A DNA stretch of 23,078 nt from a virus. The position numbers and the translations under genes were made by a program. Positions 1-7,963 of the stretch are shown here, in pieces. The notes under the pieces were generated by a model. It made no database searches. It was not told the origin of the DNA and saw nothing but the letters and a program-made list of their open reading frames with translations. The stretch lies in IMG/VR virus record IMGVR_UViG_3300028899_000031, positions 1-23,078 of that record; one strand, 5' to 3'. Positions within the stretch are counted from its first letter, which is position 1, and each line of letters opens with the position of its first letter.

Positions 1-775
1 TAAAGAACATATCTATCCATTAAAAACATCCGATAATCTTTGTCTTGCTGGTGGTGTTGCTTACAATGGTTATGTAAATGAAATGTTTACCGAAAAATGG
101 GATAATGTTTTTATTCCACCTGCAATTGGTGATGAAGGCCAAGCTATTGGTACTTATCAACATGCTGAATATACAATAAACAATAGAGTACACAAGTCTA
201 ACGTATATGCCGGCAAATCATACGAGTATATAGGCGAAAAAAAATTAACGTCTTATAAAGAAATAGCACAAGAAATCGCCGATGGTAAGATAGTAGGTTG
301 GTTTCAAGGTAAATCAGAAAGTGGTAACAGAGCATTAGGTAATAGAAGTATATTAGCTGATCCTAGAAATCCAGAAATAAAAGATATTATCAATAGTACA
401 ATAAAAATGAGAGAAGATTTTAGACCATTCGCTCCAGCAGTTTTAGAAGAACATTATAAAGAATATTTTGAGACAAATAGTCCTAGTCCTTATATGTCAA
501 GAATATGTAAAGTAAAAAAAGATAAAAAATCAGTAGTACCTGGAATTACTCACGTTGATGGTACTGCTAGAATACAGACAGTTAACAAAGAAGATAATAA
601 TAAATTTTATGAACTTATACGAGAGTTTGGTGTTATCACTGGTGTTCCTATGTTGCTTAATACAAGTTTCAATTGTCAAGAGCCTATAGTAGAAACACCT
701 CAAAATGCATTAAGAACTTTTAAAAGAACAGGATTAGATATATTAATTATTAATGATTATGTGGTAAGAAAATGA
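1..775 (+). CDS. NodU/CmcH-family O-carbamoyltransferase, C-terminal part (5' end outside window)
   Basis: The reading frame is open from base 2, so the first visible ATG at 83 is internal and the gene begins left of the window. The family transfers a carbamoyl group from carbamoyl phosphate, through carbamoyl-AMP, to a hydroxyl of a sugar or natural product. The visible part starts at the end of the Kae1-like catalytic domain with the family motif NLCLAGGVAYNGYVN. It continues through the C-terminal domain with SGNRALGNRSILADPR, RPFAPAVL, VDGTARIQTV and GVPMLLNTSFN, all hallmarks of this family. The stop (773-775) overlaps the next start as ATGA, which implies translational coupling. In this setting it probably decorates a sugar or related metabolite made by the downstream genes. 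The family call is firm; the substrate is unknown and the N-terminal metal-binding histidines cannot be seen. Confidence 0.9.
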   Translation, partial: KEHIYPLKTSDNLCLAGGVAYNGYVNEMFTEKWDNVFIPPAIGDEGQAIGTYQHAEYTINNRVHKSNVYAGKSYEYIGEKKLTSYKEIAQEIADGKIVGWFQGKSESGNRALGNRSILADPRNPEIKDIINSTIKMREDFRPFAPAVLEEHYKEYFETNSPSPYMSRICKVKKDKKSVVPGITHVDGTARIQTVNKEDNNKFYELIREFGVITGVPMLLNTSFNCQEPIVETPQNALRTFKRTGLDILIINDYVVRK

Positions 776-1605
776 TTTATAAAAATAAATTTGGTGAAAT
801 TGATATATTAAATTCAAAATATAATTTTAATAATAAAACTATAGCCATATCTATGTCTGGCGGATGTGATAGCACTATGTTATGTTATTTGCTTGCAAAA
901 ACTATACAAAAGGAAAAATTAAATATTATTATACAACCATATAATGGTTACGATATTGATATACCACACGATTCTGAAAATGTGCCAAACATTATAAAAT
1001 ATATGCAAAATAAATTTCCAGGTGTAATAAGATGGCCAATGGGGGTGGTTTATAAAACTTTAAGTAATGAAAAAACTGTTCTAGGTACAGGTACAGGAGA
1101 TAGTATAGTATTAGAAGATGAGATAATTAAACAAGATTTGCCATTTAAAGGAAATAAAATTCTTTTTGAATCAACTAAAGATAAAAATTTTTATATTCAC
1201 CCATTAAGAGATTTAATTGAAGAAAAAGTAATTGGAAATCATAACGGTATAACAATTGTAGCACTTTCACAAGGTCCTCCTTTAAAAGCACAACAAGATA
1301 TGATAAAAAAATACAATAAGGTACCTAGTCCACAATCAATACAAAGAATAAAAGGATATTATGATTCAGAAGATTTAAATGAACTGCCCAATGAAAAAAG
1401 GAAGTGGTATAATCATGTAAATGAAGAAGTACCTAATGCACCATTTAAATTTATTGATAAACGATTTATAATACAATGTTATAAAGATTTTAAAATGATG
1501 GATGTTTTAAATGAAATGACTGAATCATGTACAAAACCTGGTGGAAAATGTGGAACCTGTTGGTGGTGTAGAGAAAGAGAATGGGCAATGGAAGAAGTAT
1601 GTTAG
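772..1605 (+). CDS. PP-loop ATPase with QueC-like Cys4 site (copy 1)
   Basis: A 277-residue adenine-nucleotide alpha-hydrolase-like protein. The PP-loop SGGCDS (residues 29-34) binds ATP, and proteins with it usually adenylate a carboxylate or amide before amination or thiolation. The C-terminus has C253, C260, C263 and C266, a C-X6-C-X2-C-X2-C pattern close to the zinc site of QueC (7-cyano-7-deazaguanine synthase). I do not see the QueC central motif of the VPGRN type, so a true preQ0 synthase role is doubtful. It overlaps the upstream gene by 4 bases and the downstream start by 7. A second member of the same family lies at 5159-5914. Other options are a tRNA-thiolation-like or amidotransferase-type PP-loop enzyme. 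The PP-loop assignment is firm; the substrate is not known. Confidence 0.75.
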   Translation: MIYKNKFGEIDILNSKYNFNNKTIAISMSGGCDSTMLCYLLAKTIQKEKLNIIIQPYNGYDIDIPHDSENVPNIIKYMQNKFPGVIRWPMGVVYKTLSNEKTVLGTGTGDSIVLEDEIIKQDLPFKGNKILFESTKDKNFYIHPLRDLIEEKVIGNHNGITIVALSQGPPLKAQQDMIKKYNKVPSPQSIQRIKGYYDSEDLNELPNEKRKWYNHVNEEVPNAPFKFIDKRFIIQCYKDFKMMDVLNEMTESCTKPGGKCGTCWWCREREWAMEEVC

Positions 1606-2222
1606 ATTTAAATTTATTAAAAAATATAATGAGTGAGATTAGAGAGAATGATGATCTATTAGATTCATTAAGTCCTAATCAATTCAATACTAAATTAAAA
1701 CTTATAGAACACATTAAAAAGGTAGTACCATTAGAAAAAGAAGATGATATAGCTATCTTTGGTTGTTGGTATGGTAGTATATTAATACCTGCTTTTTATA
1801 ACGAAGTTAAAAGAATTACGGCCATAGATTTAGACCCACAAGTTATTAGTAGAAACAAGTATAGAATATATCCTGGATATAAACAACTTGATTTTGTATC
1901 TAAAGATTGTTTTGAATGGGCTGAAGATTCTAATAGAATTAAAAGAACAAAACTAATTATTAATACTTCTTGTGAACATATGAAACCTATGAGAGACTTA
2001 AAGATTTTAAGTGAAATAAATTCTTACTTTGCTTTTACATCTAATAACATGTATGATATTGAAGGACATATAAACTGTGTAGATACAATAGAAGATTTTA
2101 AAAAACAGTTACCAGATACGGCAACAGTTCTTGCTGAAGAAAAGGTAACAGACTATAGAGGAACAAGATTTTTATTAATTGGTAAACTGGAAACAGATAC
2201 ACCAGCACACTATAAGGAGTAG
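1599..2222 (+). CDS. Class I SAM-methyltransferase-like protein
   Basis: A 207-residue protein with a Rossmann-type SAM-binding pattern. Strand 1 is followed by a glycine motif (IAIFGCWYGS, residues 51-60), and an acidic strand 2 end (AIDLDP, residues 75-80) would hold the SAM ribose. The C-terminal part (YRGTRFLLIGKL) looks like the closing beta strands. I chose the ATG at 1599 rather than the upstream in-frame ATG at 1581. A GGAAGAAG ribosome binding sequence sits just ahead of 1599, and this start gives the short stop/start overlap (ATGTTAG) typical of this operon. The motif I sequence GCWYG is unusual because tryptophan and tyrosine sit in the glycine loop, so a SAM-binding fold with another function remains possible. 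The methyl acceptor is unknown. Confidence 0.6.
   Translation: MLDLNLLKNIMSEIRENDDLLDSLSPNQFNTKLKLIEHIKKVVPLEKEDDIAIFGCWYGSILIPAFYNEVKRITAIDLDPQVISRNKYRIYPGYKQLDFVSKDCFEWAEDSNRIKRTKLIINTSCEHMKPMRDLKILSEINSYFAFTSNNMYDIEGHINCVDTIEDFKKQLPDTATVLAEEKVTDYRGTRFLLIGKLETDTPAHYKE
2214..2219 (+). promoter_or_regulatory. Shine-Dalgarno AAGGAG deciding the 2224 start
   Basis: A perfect AAGGAG ends four bases before the ATG at 2224. An in-frame ATG also exists at 2179, inside the preceding gene, but it has no comparable site. This supports the shorter protein. Confidence 0.7.
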
Positions 2223-2223
2223 G

Positions 2224-3078
2224 ATGAAAAGAGTTATATTCTCCTTGTATATTAATATACCTAAAGAGGAGTTAGACTTATTTGATAAACATATAAAGAA
2301 ACCAGAAACAGAGTTTACAAATATTAATACTAAAAATGAATTTGAAACTCATTACCAAAGACTAATAGATTGTAAAAAAGAATATGCTGATAAAATAGGC
2401 GTAGACTTTTTTATGCATGAAGAATATAAAGAATATTACGATCACTTTAGAAAAAATTATCCAGAAATTACAAGTTATAATATAGTTAACTTTTTTAAAA
2501 TACATTTACTATATGAGTATAGTAAAAAATATGATGAAGTATTATACCTAGACTTTGATGTTGTTCCTAATACAGACGAAAACTTTTTTGACCATTGGGA
2601 TTTATCAAAAGGTGTTTGTGTTTTAAATAATAATGAAAGAGTATCTCCTATTCAAAAGATTACAGAAAGAACACAAACAATAAGAAGTCCAAACGCAAAA
2701 TTTTATAATGCTCAAGCTATGTTAATAGAAAAAGGTTTAAGTCCTGAAAATGATGTTATTAATACAGGTATAATAGGTATTGATAAAGAACATTTAGATC
2801 AATTAGAATATTTTACAAATTTTAAAGAAACTCTTAATGAAATGACAAGACTTATAGGTGTATATGATATATTTCCTAAAAAGATTGCTGATTTCTTTGG
2901 TTATGATAATGAAACAATATTTGCTGTGAAACTAAAAGAAAAGAAAGTACCAGTACAATGGTTAGATAAAGATTGGCACTATTTCTTTGATACAAATCTT
3001 TTTATTCCTAAAACTGCCAAACTTATACATGCTATTAATAAAAGGTTTGATATAATTTGGAGAAACATTGATGATTAA
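2224..3078 (+). CDS. Glycosyltransferase-like protein with DXD motif (1)
   Basis: A 284-residue soluble protein with no signal peptide or membrane segment. A beta strand ending in a DXD motif (EVLYLDFDVVPNTDENFF, about residues 105-122, D110 and D112) is the nucleotide-sugar and metal site of GT-A fold glycosyltransferases. The pattern of a hydrophobic strand, DXD and then a short helix is repeated in the next gene. A later segment (NTGIIGIDKEHLDQL) resembles the acceptor-side region of GT-A enzymes. The start is set by a strong AAGGAG at 2214-2219, and the gene follows its neighbour with one base between. It probably transfers a sugar to the product of this cluster. The exact GT family, donor and acceptor cannot be told from the sequence alone. 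Confidence 0.65.
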   Translation: MKRVIFSLYINIPKEELDLFDKHIKKPETEFTNINTKNEFETHYQRLIDCKKEYADKIGVDFFMHEEYKEYYDHFRKNYPEITSYNIVNFFKIHLLYEYSKKYDEVLYLDFDVVPNTDENFFDHWDLSKGVCVLNNNERVSPIQKITERTQTIRSPNAKFYNAQAMLIEKGLSPENDVINTGIIGIDKEHLDQLEYFTNFKETLNEMTRLIGVYDIFPKKIADFFGYDNETIFAVKLKEKKVPVQWLDKDWHYFFDTNLFIPKTAKLIHAINKRFDIIWRNIDD

Positions 3079-3850
3079 AATATGTACTGTATACTTCAAA
3101 GGCATGTATACACCAGATTATGTTGCTAACTTATATGATGGACTGAAAAGAAACAGTACAATACCTTTTCAGTTTATTTGTTTAAGTGATGACCCTAACG
3201 TAAAGGCCGATGTAGTATTACCATATAATCATCATAGTACTATTGTAAAGCACTGGCATAAATTAAAATTTTTTAGTCCTTTATTTGGTGGTCAACAACC
3301 AAGTGATGAGATTGTTATAATGGATATAGATCAAGTTATTGTAGGTAATGTAGATGATCTTATAGGACATCCAGTTGGCGATGATGAGTTAGTATCATAT
3401 GGTGTATTTTGGAATGAAAGATTACATACTAACAGATTAAAAGATAATAACATATTACCTTTGAATGGTGGTTTTTATAAATTTAAATCTGGCCAATTCA
3501 AGCATATATGGGATGATTTCGCACTTAATCCTGAATATTGGCAATTGCATTATTACAATGTAGGTAAAGTACACTTTAAATATTATGGCGAACAAAACTA
3601 TGTTGATTGGAAAATATTTGAAAAGAAAAGTAAACTTACTAATACACCACAAGAATGGTTAGGTAAGTATACAGAAAACGGAAAAGATATGATAAATCTG
3701 AACAAGATGTATGCAAAAAAATTTGATACAGATTATATGTTGTTAGATGAACCAAATGAAAAATTAAAGATTGTACACTATACAGGTCCGAATCGTGTTA
3801 TTCACGAACTAAAAGACAGCCCTTTGTATAGTAAGTGGATAAATAGGTAA
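3071..3850 (+). CDS. Glycosyltransferase-like protein with DXD motif (2)
   Basis: A 259-residue protein that begins with a typical GT-A first strand (MIKICTVYFKG) and a nucleotide-binding region (FQFICLSDDPNV). It has a DXD motif at D85-I-D87 within IVIMDIDQVIVGNVDDL, a pattern very like GT8-type enzymes. LNGGFYKFKSG further on matches the usual acceptor or donor loop, and HYTGPNR near the C-terminus resembles the late His motif that helps bind metal and phosphate. The ATG at 3071 is preferred over an in-frame TTG at 3068. It overlaps the upstream gene by 8 bases and ends directly against the radical SAM start. The likely role is a second sugar transfer on the same product. The fold call is good; the specificity is unknown. 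Confidence 0.7.
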   Translation: MIKICTVYFKGMYTPDYVANLYDGLKRNSTIPFQFICLSDDPNVKADVVLPYNHHSTIVKHWHKLKFFSPLFGGQQPSDEIVIMDIDQVIVGNVDDLIGHPVGDDELVSYGVFWNERLHTNRLKDNNILPLNGGFYKFKSGQFKHIWDDFALNPEYWQLHYYNVGKVHFKYYGEQNYVDWKIFEKKSKLTNTPQEWLGKYTENGKDMINLNKMYAKKFDTDYMLLDEPNEKLKIVHYTGPNRVIHELKDSPLYSKWINR

Positions 3851-5137
3851 ATGGACGAGAAACAAAAAAAAGAATTTGAACAAAAGTTAAAGGATAAGAA
3901 ACTATGGTTTTGTCCTTTACCTTTCACACATGTATTCTCTAGTTTAAGTGGTAGATTTGCACCTTGCTATGACGCACTAGCAAGAACTGGCCATAATATG
4001 GAAGATACTACAATAAGAGAATGGTATACTTCTGACTATCAAAACACTTTAAGAAAAGAAATGTTAAAAGAGGATTATAATGGTAAATTCTTTAAACATC
4101 ATTGTACAGGTTGTTGGAAACAAGAATCAAAATATGGTCGTTCAGATAGACAAAAATATGTTGAACAAATATTAGCAGGTACATTTGATAGTAAAGTACC
4201 AGAGTTATTAAGAGCTGTTCAAAAATTTCAAGATGACGGTAAGTTAGATTTAGATGAAAGAATATTAGACATTAAAATGAAGATGTTTGGTAATGCTTGT
4301 AATCTAGATTGTTATATGTGTACACCAAGAAGTGCTAACACTAGAACTATATCTCTAAAAAACTTAAAGAAAGTATATGATCCTGATTTAGACCCTAAAG
4401 ACGGTGATAGAATGAATACTTTAAAACATGATGATGTAGAATATCTAGATGATATTGCCTCTGTAGCAAAATATACTAGATCAATCAAACTAATTGGTGG
4501 CGAACCTTTAGTTATGGTAAATCATTATAAACTATTAGACAAATTAGTAAAAACAGGTTACTCAAAAGGTATAGACTTAATATACAAAACAAATTTATCT
4601 GTATTTGATATGGACGGTTACAACTTTAGAGATTACTTTGACCACTTCAAAGAATTTGTAATGAAAGTATCTATAGATAGTTATGGTAAATATAATGACT
4701 ATATAAGAAAGAAATCAGATTGGCCTTCACTTTTAGATAACATAAAAACAATGAGAGCAAGAAGAAATGCAAGAGTTAATATTCACTCTGTAATATCTTT
4801 TTTAAGTGTATTAGAAAATTATAAACTAATTGCATTATTAAAAGATATGGGTATAGCACATACGTTCTATATTATAGAATATCCAAAAATCTTACAAGTT
4901 AAAAATTTACCATATGAAATAAAACAAAAATTAATACCTTTTTATAAAGACTATCCTAACATTATAAGATCATTAGAAAAGGAACAAGATGAAGCAGAAT
5001 TTATTAAGACTATTGAATATTGCCAAGATTTAGATGAAAATGGCTTCAGTAAGGAAAAAGGACATGATTTATTTGCACTACATCCAGAACTAGAAGAACA
5101 TTATATAAAGGCGAAACAACGTGAGACAAGACATTAA
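3851..5137 (+). CDS. Radical SAM protein with N-terminal twitch/SPASM-like Cys region
   Basis: A 428-residue protein. The radical SAM core has C150-X3-C154-X2-C157 (NACNLDCYMCTP), which binds the 4Fe-4S cluster that cleaves SAM, and GGEP at 216-219, which contacts SAM. Ahead of it lies a region with C21, C39, C85 and C88 (FCPLPFTHVFSSLSGRFAPC, then CTGCWKQE). This matches the twitch/SPASM-like region placed N-terminally in a family common in marine phages, and it could hold an auxiliary cluster. The gene starts on the base after the previous stop. Such enzymes perform difficult C-H chemistry on sugars, peptides or nucleosides. No candidate peptide precursor is visible next to it, so a sugar or nucleoside substrate is more likely. 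That last point is inference. Confidence 0.85.
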   Translation: MDEKQKKEFEQKLKDKKLWFCPLPFTHVFSSLSGRFAPCYDALARTGHNMEDTTIREWYTSDYQNTLRKEMLKEDYNGKFFKHHCTGCWKQESKYGRSDRQKYVEQILAGTFDSKVPELLRAVQKFQDDGKLDLDERILDIKMKMFGNACNLDCYMCTPRSANTRTISLKNLKKVYDPDLDPKDGDRMNTLKHDDVEYLDDIASVAKYTRSIKLIGGEPLVMVNHYKLLDKLVKTGYSKGIDLIYKTNLSVFDMDGYNFRDYFDHFKEFVMKVSIDSYGKYNDYIRKKSDWPSLLDNIKTMRARRNARVNIHSVISFLSVLENYKLIALLKDMGIAHTFYIIEYPKILQVKNLPYEIKQKLIPFYKDYPNIIRSLEKEQDEAEFIKTIEYCQDLDENGFSKEKGHDLFALHPELEEHYIKAKQRETRH

Positions 5138-5146
5138 ATAATACTT

Positions 5147-5154
5147 GAAGGAGA
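5147..5154 (+). promoter_or_regulatory. Strong Shine-Dalgarno GAAGGAGA before the second PP-loop gene
   Basis: It sits in the 21-base gap after the radical SAM gene, with GGAG five bases from the ATG at 5159. It is among the strongest ribosome sites on the plus strand, which suggests independent and efficient translation. Confidence 0.65.
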
Positions 5155-5158
5155 TATT

Positions 5159-5914
5159 ATGAAACTAACATATGGCAATCAAACTATTGACCTTTTTGGA
5201 AAAGATAATTTTCCAGACGGACCATCAGAAAAGGTAGTAGTATCATTATCAGGTGGTTGTGATTCATCATCACTTACATATTTAATAGGAACTCATTTTC
5301 CTAATATAGATATGTACCCTTTTCATGTCAAAGATACAGACTGTCCTATAGACACTGAAAGAGCTATAGAAGTACATCAATGGTTACAAAACAAATTTCC
5401 CAAACTACATGATCTAGAGATATTTACAGTAGCAACATCTGATCCAGTTTGGCAAGAAAAAGCAAGAATAGAAATGGAATCACCAAGAGGTAAAGTTATA
5501 GTAAATGGTAAAGAAGCTTCTATATGGGGAAATCAAAATGGCGCCTCAAAGGCACTACAGTGTAGAGATAAGAGATCAAAAATGTCACTAAAACATAACG
5601 CACCAGTTGTTATGGCTATGACTTGTAATCCTCCGATAAGTGTACAAAAAGAAAGAGGATTTTATGATGTAGCGGAAAGAAAACGTGATCCAGGAACAAA
5701 CAATTTAGATATGACAGATACAATACCTGCAGGTGGAACTACACACCAACCTTATTTAAGAAACGATAAGAAATTTGTAGCAGGTGTTTTTAAAAAACAT
5801 AATCTAATGGATACTTTACTTCCTTTAACTAAATCATGTGCTTGGTCTAAAACACTTGAAAATTGTGGTAAATGTTTTTGGTGTAATGAGAAACAATGGG
5901 CTTTTGAAGATTAA
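5159..5914 (+). CDS. PP-loop ATPase with QueC-like Cys4 site (copy 2)
   Basis: A 251-residue relative of the protein at 772-1605. The PP-loop is SGGCDS (residues 31-36). The C-terminus has C227, C236, C239 and C242, spaced C-X8-C-X2-C-X2-C as I recall for QueC. Both copies share the tail pattern SC...CGxCxWC...E.QWA or REWA, so they are clearly paralogous, but they differ in the middle and act at separate points of the cluster. As in copy 1, the VPGRN-type central motif of QueC is absent. It probably activates an acid or amide with ATP. The two copies might handle successive steps or form a heterodimer. A strong ribosome site precedes it, and 18 AT-only bases separate it from the ATP-grasp gene. 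Confidence 0.75.
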   Translation: MKLTYGNQTIDLFGKDNFPDGPSEKVVVSLSGGCDSSSLTYLIGTHFPNIDMYPFHVKDTDCPIDTERAIEVHQWLQNKFPKLHDLEIFTVATSDPVWQEKARIEMESPRGKVIVNGKEASIWGNQNGASKALQCRDKRSKMSLKHNAPVVMAMTCNPPISVQKERGFYDVAERKRDPGTNNLDMTDTIPAGGTTHQPYLRNDKKFVAGVFKKHNLMDTLLPLTKSCAWSKTLENCGKCFWCNEKQWAFED

Positions 5915-5932
5915 TAATTATAAAATTATATT

Positions 5933-7018
5933 ATGGATTATGAAATTAAATGGTGGAACTCCGAGTTAGTCAATAAGGAAACTTTACCTAAAAATATTCT
6001 TATATTAAATGCTCGTTTAAAAACTGAACTACTAATAGAGTTTTGTTTAATACATGGCATTAATTTTAAGATGTTTGAACTGGACGGATATCGTGTAAAC
6101 ATAAGTCCAAAATTAGCAAAATATACTACATATCTTCCAAGAGAACAATTATACGATCCACAATATTATATTCAAAATTTAGATTTTGTACCTGATATGA
6201 TTATTAATTGGAGAGACGAAGAAGTACCAAATGTTTTAGAATATGAACTCTCTCAATACTGGAAACCTAAAACACAATTTGATAAAAGAGCTTTAAAGTT
6301 TTTTTCATCTAAAAGAGAACAAGACAGAGTATGTAAACTAATGGGTGTACCTACGTTAGATGAAGGAAAACCTGGCGATAAGATTATAGTAAAATTAGAT
6401 TCAGGAGAAGGTGGTGGAGGAGACGGTTATAAATCTGCAATTAAAGGAGAATATCAACCGAAGAAAAATGATTTTATACAAAGATATATAAATTACGAGT
6501 ATTCAATTATTCAAATGGTACTATGTGATAATGATGGAGAATATCATATATATAATCATACTATAGGTGTGCCAGGAAATGGTGTTCAAATGGGTCAAAA
6601 TATTCCATTTATGTATCAATTTCCACACAACAAGTTTCCTAAAGAAGAAATGTATATAATAAAAAATTTTTATAAAAAGTTAAAAGAACATATAACAGTA
6701 AAGAATAGAATTGTGGCAACAGAATGGTCTAAAGAAAAAAATGGTAAACTACATTTTCAAGAATTTAACTCTAGACCTTTTGGTCAACTTGAAATTGGAT
6801 CATATTGCTGGGATATAGGTAAATTTAATACAGTAGTAGATTTTTTTACACAAAAAGTCCAACCTGAAATAGAATATTATCAACAAATAACATCGGTGTA
6901 TCTTGATAATATCCGTACTAATAAACCATTTGGTTGGGGTCATTATAAAGACTTGGCTCTTGTAAAACTTCCTTATTCAGAAAAAATAAAAACATGGAAC
7001 ACAAAAGATTCTATATAA
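5933..7018 (+). CDS. ATP-grasp ligase-like protein
   Basis: A 361-residue protein with the layout of ATP-grasp carboxylate-amine ligases. An N-terminal pre-ATP-grasp region (ILILNARLKTELLIEFC) is followed by a helix, KREQDRVCKLMGVPT (127-141). A strand with the ATP-binding lysine K154 leads to a glycine loop, SGEGGGGDGY (157-166). FIQRYINYEYSI (181-192) matches the hinge and adenine-binding segment. FQEFNSRPFGQLE (275-287) supplies Mg ligands E277 and N279. Such enzymes join a carboxylate, through an acyl phosphate, to an amine or thiol. No ribosome site is visible in the AT-only 18-base gap before its ATG. Its 3' end overlaps the SDR gene by 25 bases. The substrate is unknown. Confidence 0.75.
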   Translation: MDYEIKWWNSELVNKETLPKNILILNARLKTELLIEFCLIHGINFKMFELDGYRVNISPKLAKYTTYLPREQLYDPQYYIQNLDFVPDMIINWRDEEVPNVLEYELSQYWKPKTQFDKRALKFFSSKREQDRVCKLMGVPTLDEGKPGDKIIVKLDSGEGGGGDGYKSAIKGEYQPKKNDFIQRYINYEYSIIQMVLCDNDGEYHIYNHTIGVPGNGVQMGQNIPFMYQFPHNKFPKEEMYIIKNFYKKLKEHITVKNRIVATEWSKEKNGKLHFQEFNSRPFGQLEIGSYCWDIGKFNTVVDFFTQKVQPEIEYYQQITSVYLDNIRTNKPFGWGHYKDLALVKLPYSEKIKTWNTKDSI

Positions 7019-7500
7019 CAGGAACAAGACGTGGCTTAGGTAAAGCACTCGTAGAAAAATATGGTACAGTGGATAAATTACAAGACTGTGATATTTTTAT
7101 TAACTGTAAGCATGATGGATTTGAACAAGTAAATCTTTTATATCAAGCGGCTGATTTAAAGAAAAAAATAATTAATATTGGTTCTCTTGCTAGTGATTAT
7201 ACGTATCTGTATCGGTATGGTGTTGAGAAAAAAGCTTTAAGAGAAGCTAATCACCAATTATTTAATGATGGAATTGATACAACAATTATAAATTTTGGTT
7301 ATATAGATACAGAAAGAGTACAAGATAAAGATGTTCCTAAAATGAGTGTTGAGTATTGTTGTGGTATTATTCATTGGGTTTTACAACAACCAAATAGAAT
7401 TAAAGAAATAACAGTTTGTCCACCTGAAAAAAAGATTAAATCTAATTTTGGTCCAGATGATGACAAAATTAAGGGTGTAGCTCATGCTAAATTTGAATAA
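6994..7500 (+). CDS. Short-chain dehydrogenase/reductase, compact
   Basis: A 168-residue Rossmann oxidoreductase. TGTRRGLG (residues 9-16) is the TGxxxGxG dinucleotide-binding motif. A conserved serine (S64 in NIGSLAS) and Y75-x3-K79 (YGVEKKAL) form the catalytic set, so it is likely active. IINFGYIDTE near residue 100 is the usual strand after the active site. The double arginine in the glycine loop would favour NADP(H), which is inference. At 168 residues it is clearly shorter than the usual 230-260, lacking much of the segment between strands 2 and 4. It overlaps the upstream gene by 25 bases and the downstream one by 17. It probably reduces or oxidises a hydroxyl or keto group in the cluster product. 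Confidence 0.75.
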   Translation: MEHKRFYITGTRRGLGKALVEKYGTVDKLQDCDIFINCKHDGFEQVNLLYQAADLKKKIINIGSLASDYTYLYRYGVEKKALREANHQLFNDGIDTTIINFGYIDTERVQDKDVPKMSVEYCCGIIHWVLQQPNRIKEITVCPPEKKIKSNFGPDDDKIKGVAHAKFE

Positions 7501-7963
7501 AATAAAAGAAGAAATAAAAACTCTACCTAAATGGGACGAACAAATAGGTTTACAAGGTACAGAAACTATTAAAGACGGCCATGTTGGTGGCATGACAAAT
7601 TTTTATGATAAGTTTGAGTACGAAGATGAAAAAAAATTTATACATCCAATATTTGATATACCTTATATCAATTCTATTATGAAAGAACATAATTTATATA
7701 GAACTAGGTTGATGAATTTAAAACCTAAAACTTGTTATACTTACCATCAAGATTATGAAAAAAGATTCCATATACCTTTAATTACAAATAATAATTGTTT
7801 CTTTATTATTGATGATGAAGTTAAAAGGTATCCAGCAGATGGTAATTGGTATATAATTGATACGACTAAAAAACATACTGCTGTTAATGCTTCAAGAGAA
7901 GATAGAATCCATTTAGTAGGAAATAAAATAAGTATAGGTGATGTAATAGAGATTGATACATAA
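7484..7963 (+). CDS. Aspartyl/asparaginyl beta-hydroxylase-like 2-oxoglutarate oxygenase
   Basis: A 159-residue double-stranded beta-helix protein. H88-x-D90 (YTYHQDYEKRFHIPL) and H131 (KKHTAVNASRED) fit the Fe(II) facial triad. R141 in DRIHLVGN fits the 2-oxoglutarate carboxylate ligand of the aspartyl/asparaginyl hydroxylase family, whose members show the same R-H-I-P-L and H-x-V-x-N pattern. Eukaryotic members hydroxylate proteins; the substrate of this phage one is unknown and could be the small molecule made here. An AAGGG lies eight bases before the ATG at 7484. The stop overlaps the next start as TAATG. Confidence 0.75.
   Translation: MLNLNKIKEEIKTLPKWDEQIGLQGTETIKDGHVGGMTNFYDKFEYEDEKKFIHPIFDIPYINSIMKEHNLYRTRLMNLKPKTCYTYHQDYEKRFHIPLITNNNCFFIIDDEVKRYPADGNWYIIDTTKKHTAVNASREDRIHLVGNKISIGDVIEIDT

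Noticed and set aside
772-5914. A 7-deazaguanine DNA-modification system based on the two QueC-like genes
   Set aside because: The QueC central motif and all other pathway genes are missing from the window, and the neighbours are glycosyl- and carbamoyltransferases. It is kept only as an alternative.
5914-5929. AT-only inverted repeat between the second PP-loop and ATP-grasp genes (ATAATT, loop ATAA, AATTAT)
   Set aside because: Six A/T pairs make a very weak hairpin with no T-run after it. It could not be told from chance in such AT-rich sequence.
3851-7018. A peptide-modifying (RiPP) cluster based on the radical SAM and ATP-grasp genes
   Set aside because: No small precursor gene is found in or near the cluster, where genes abut or overlap, and no leader-binding domain was seen.
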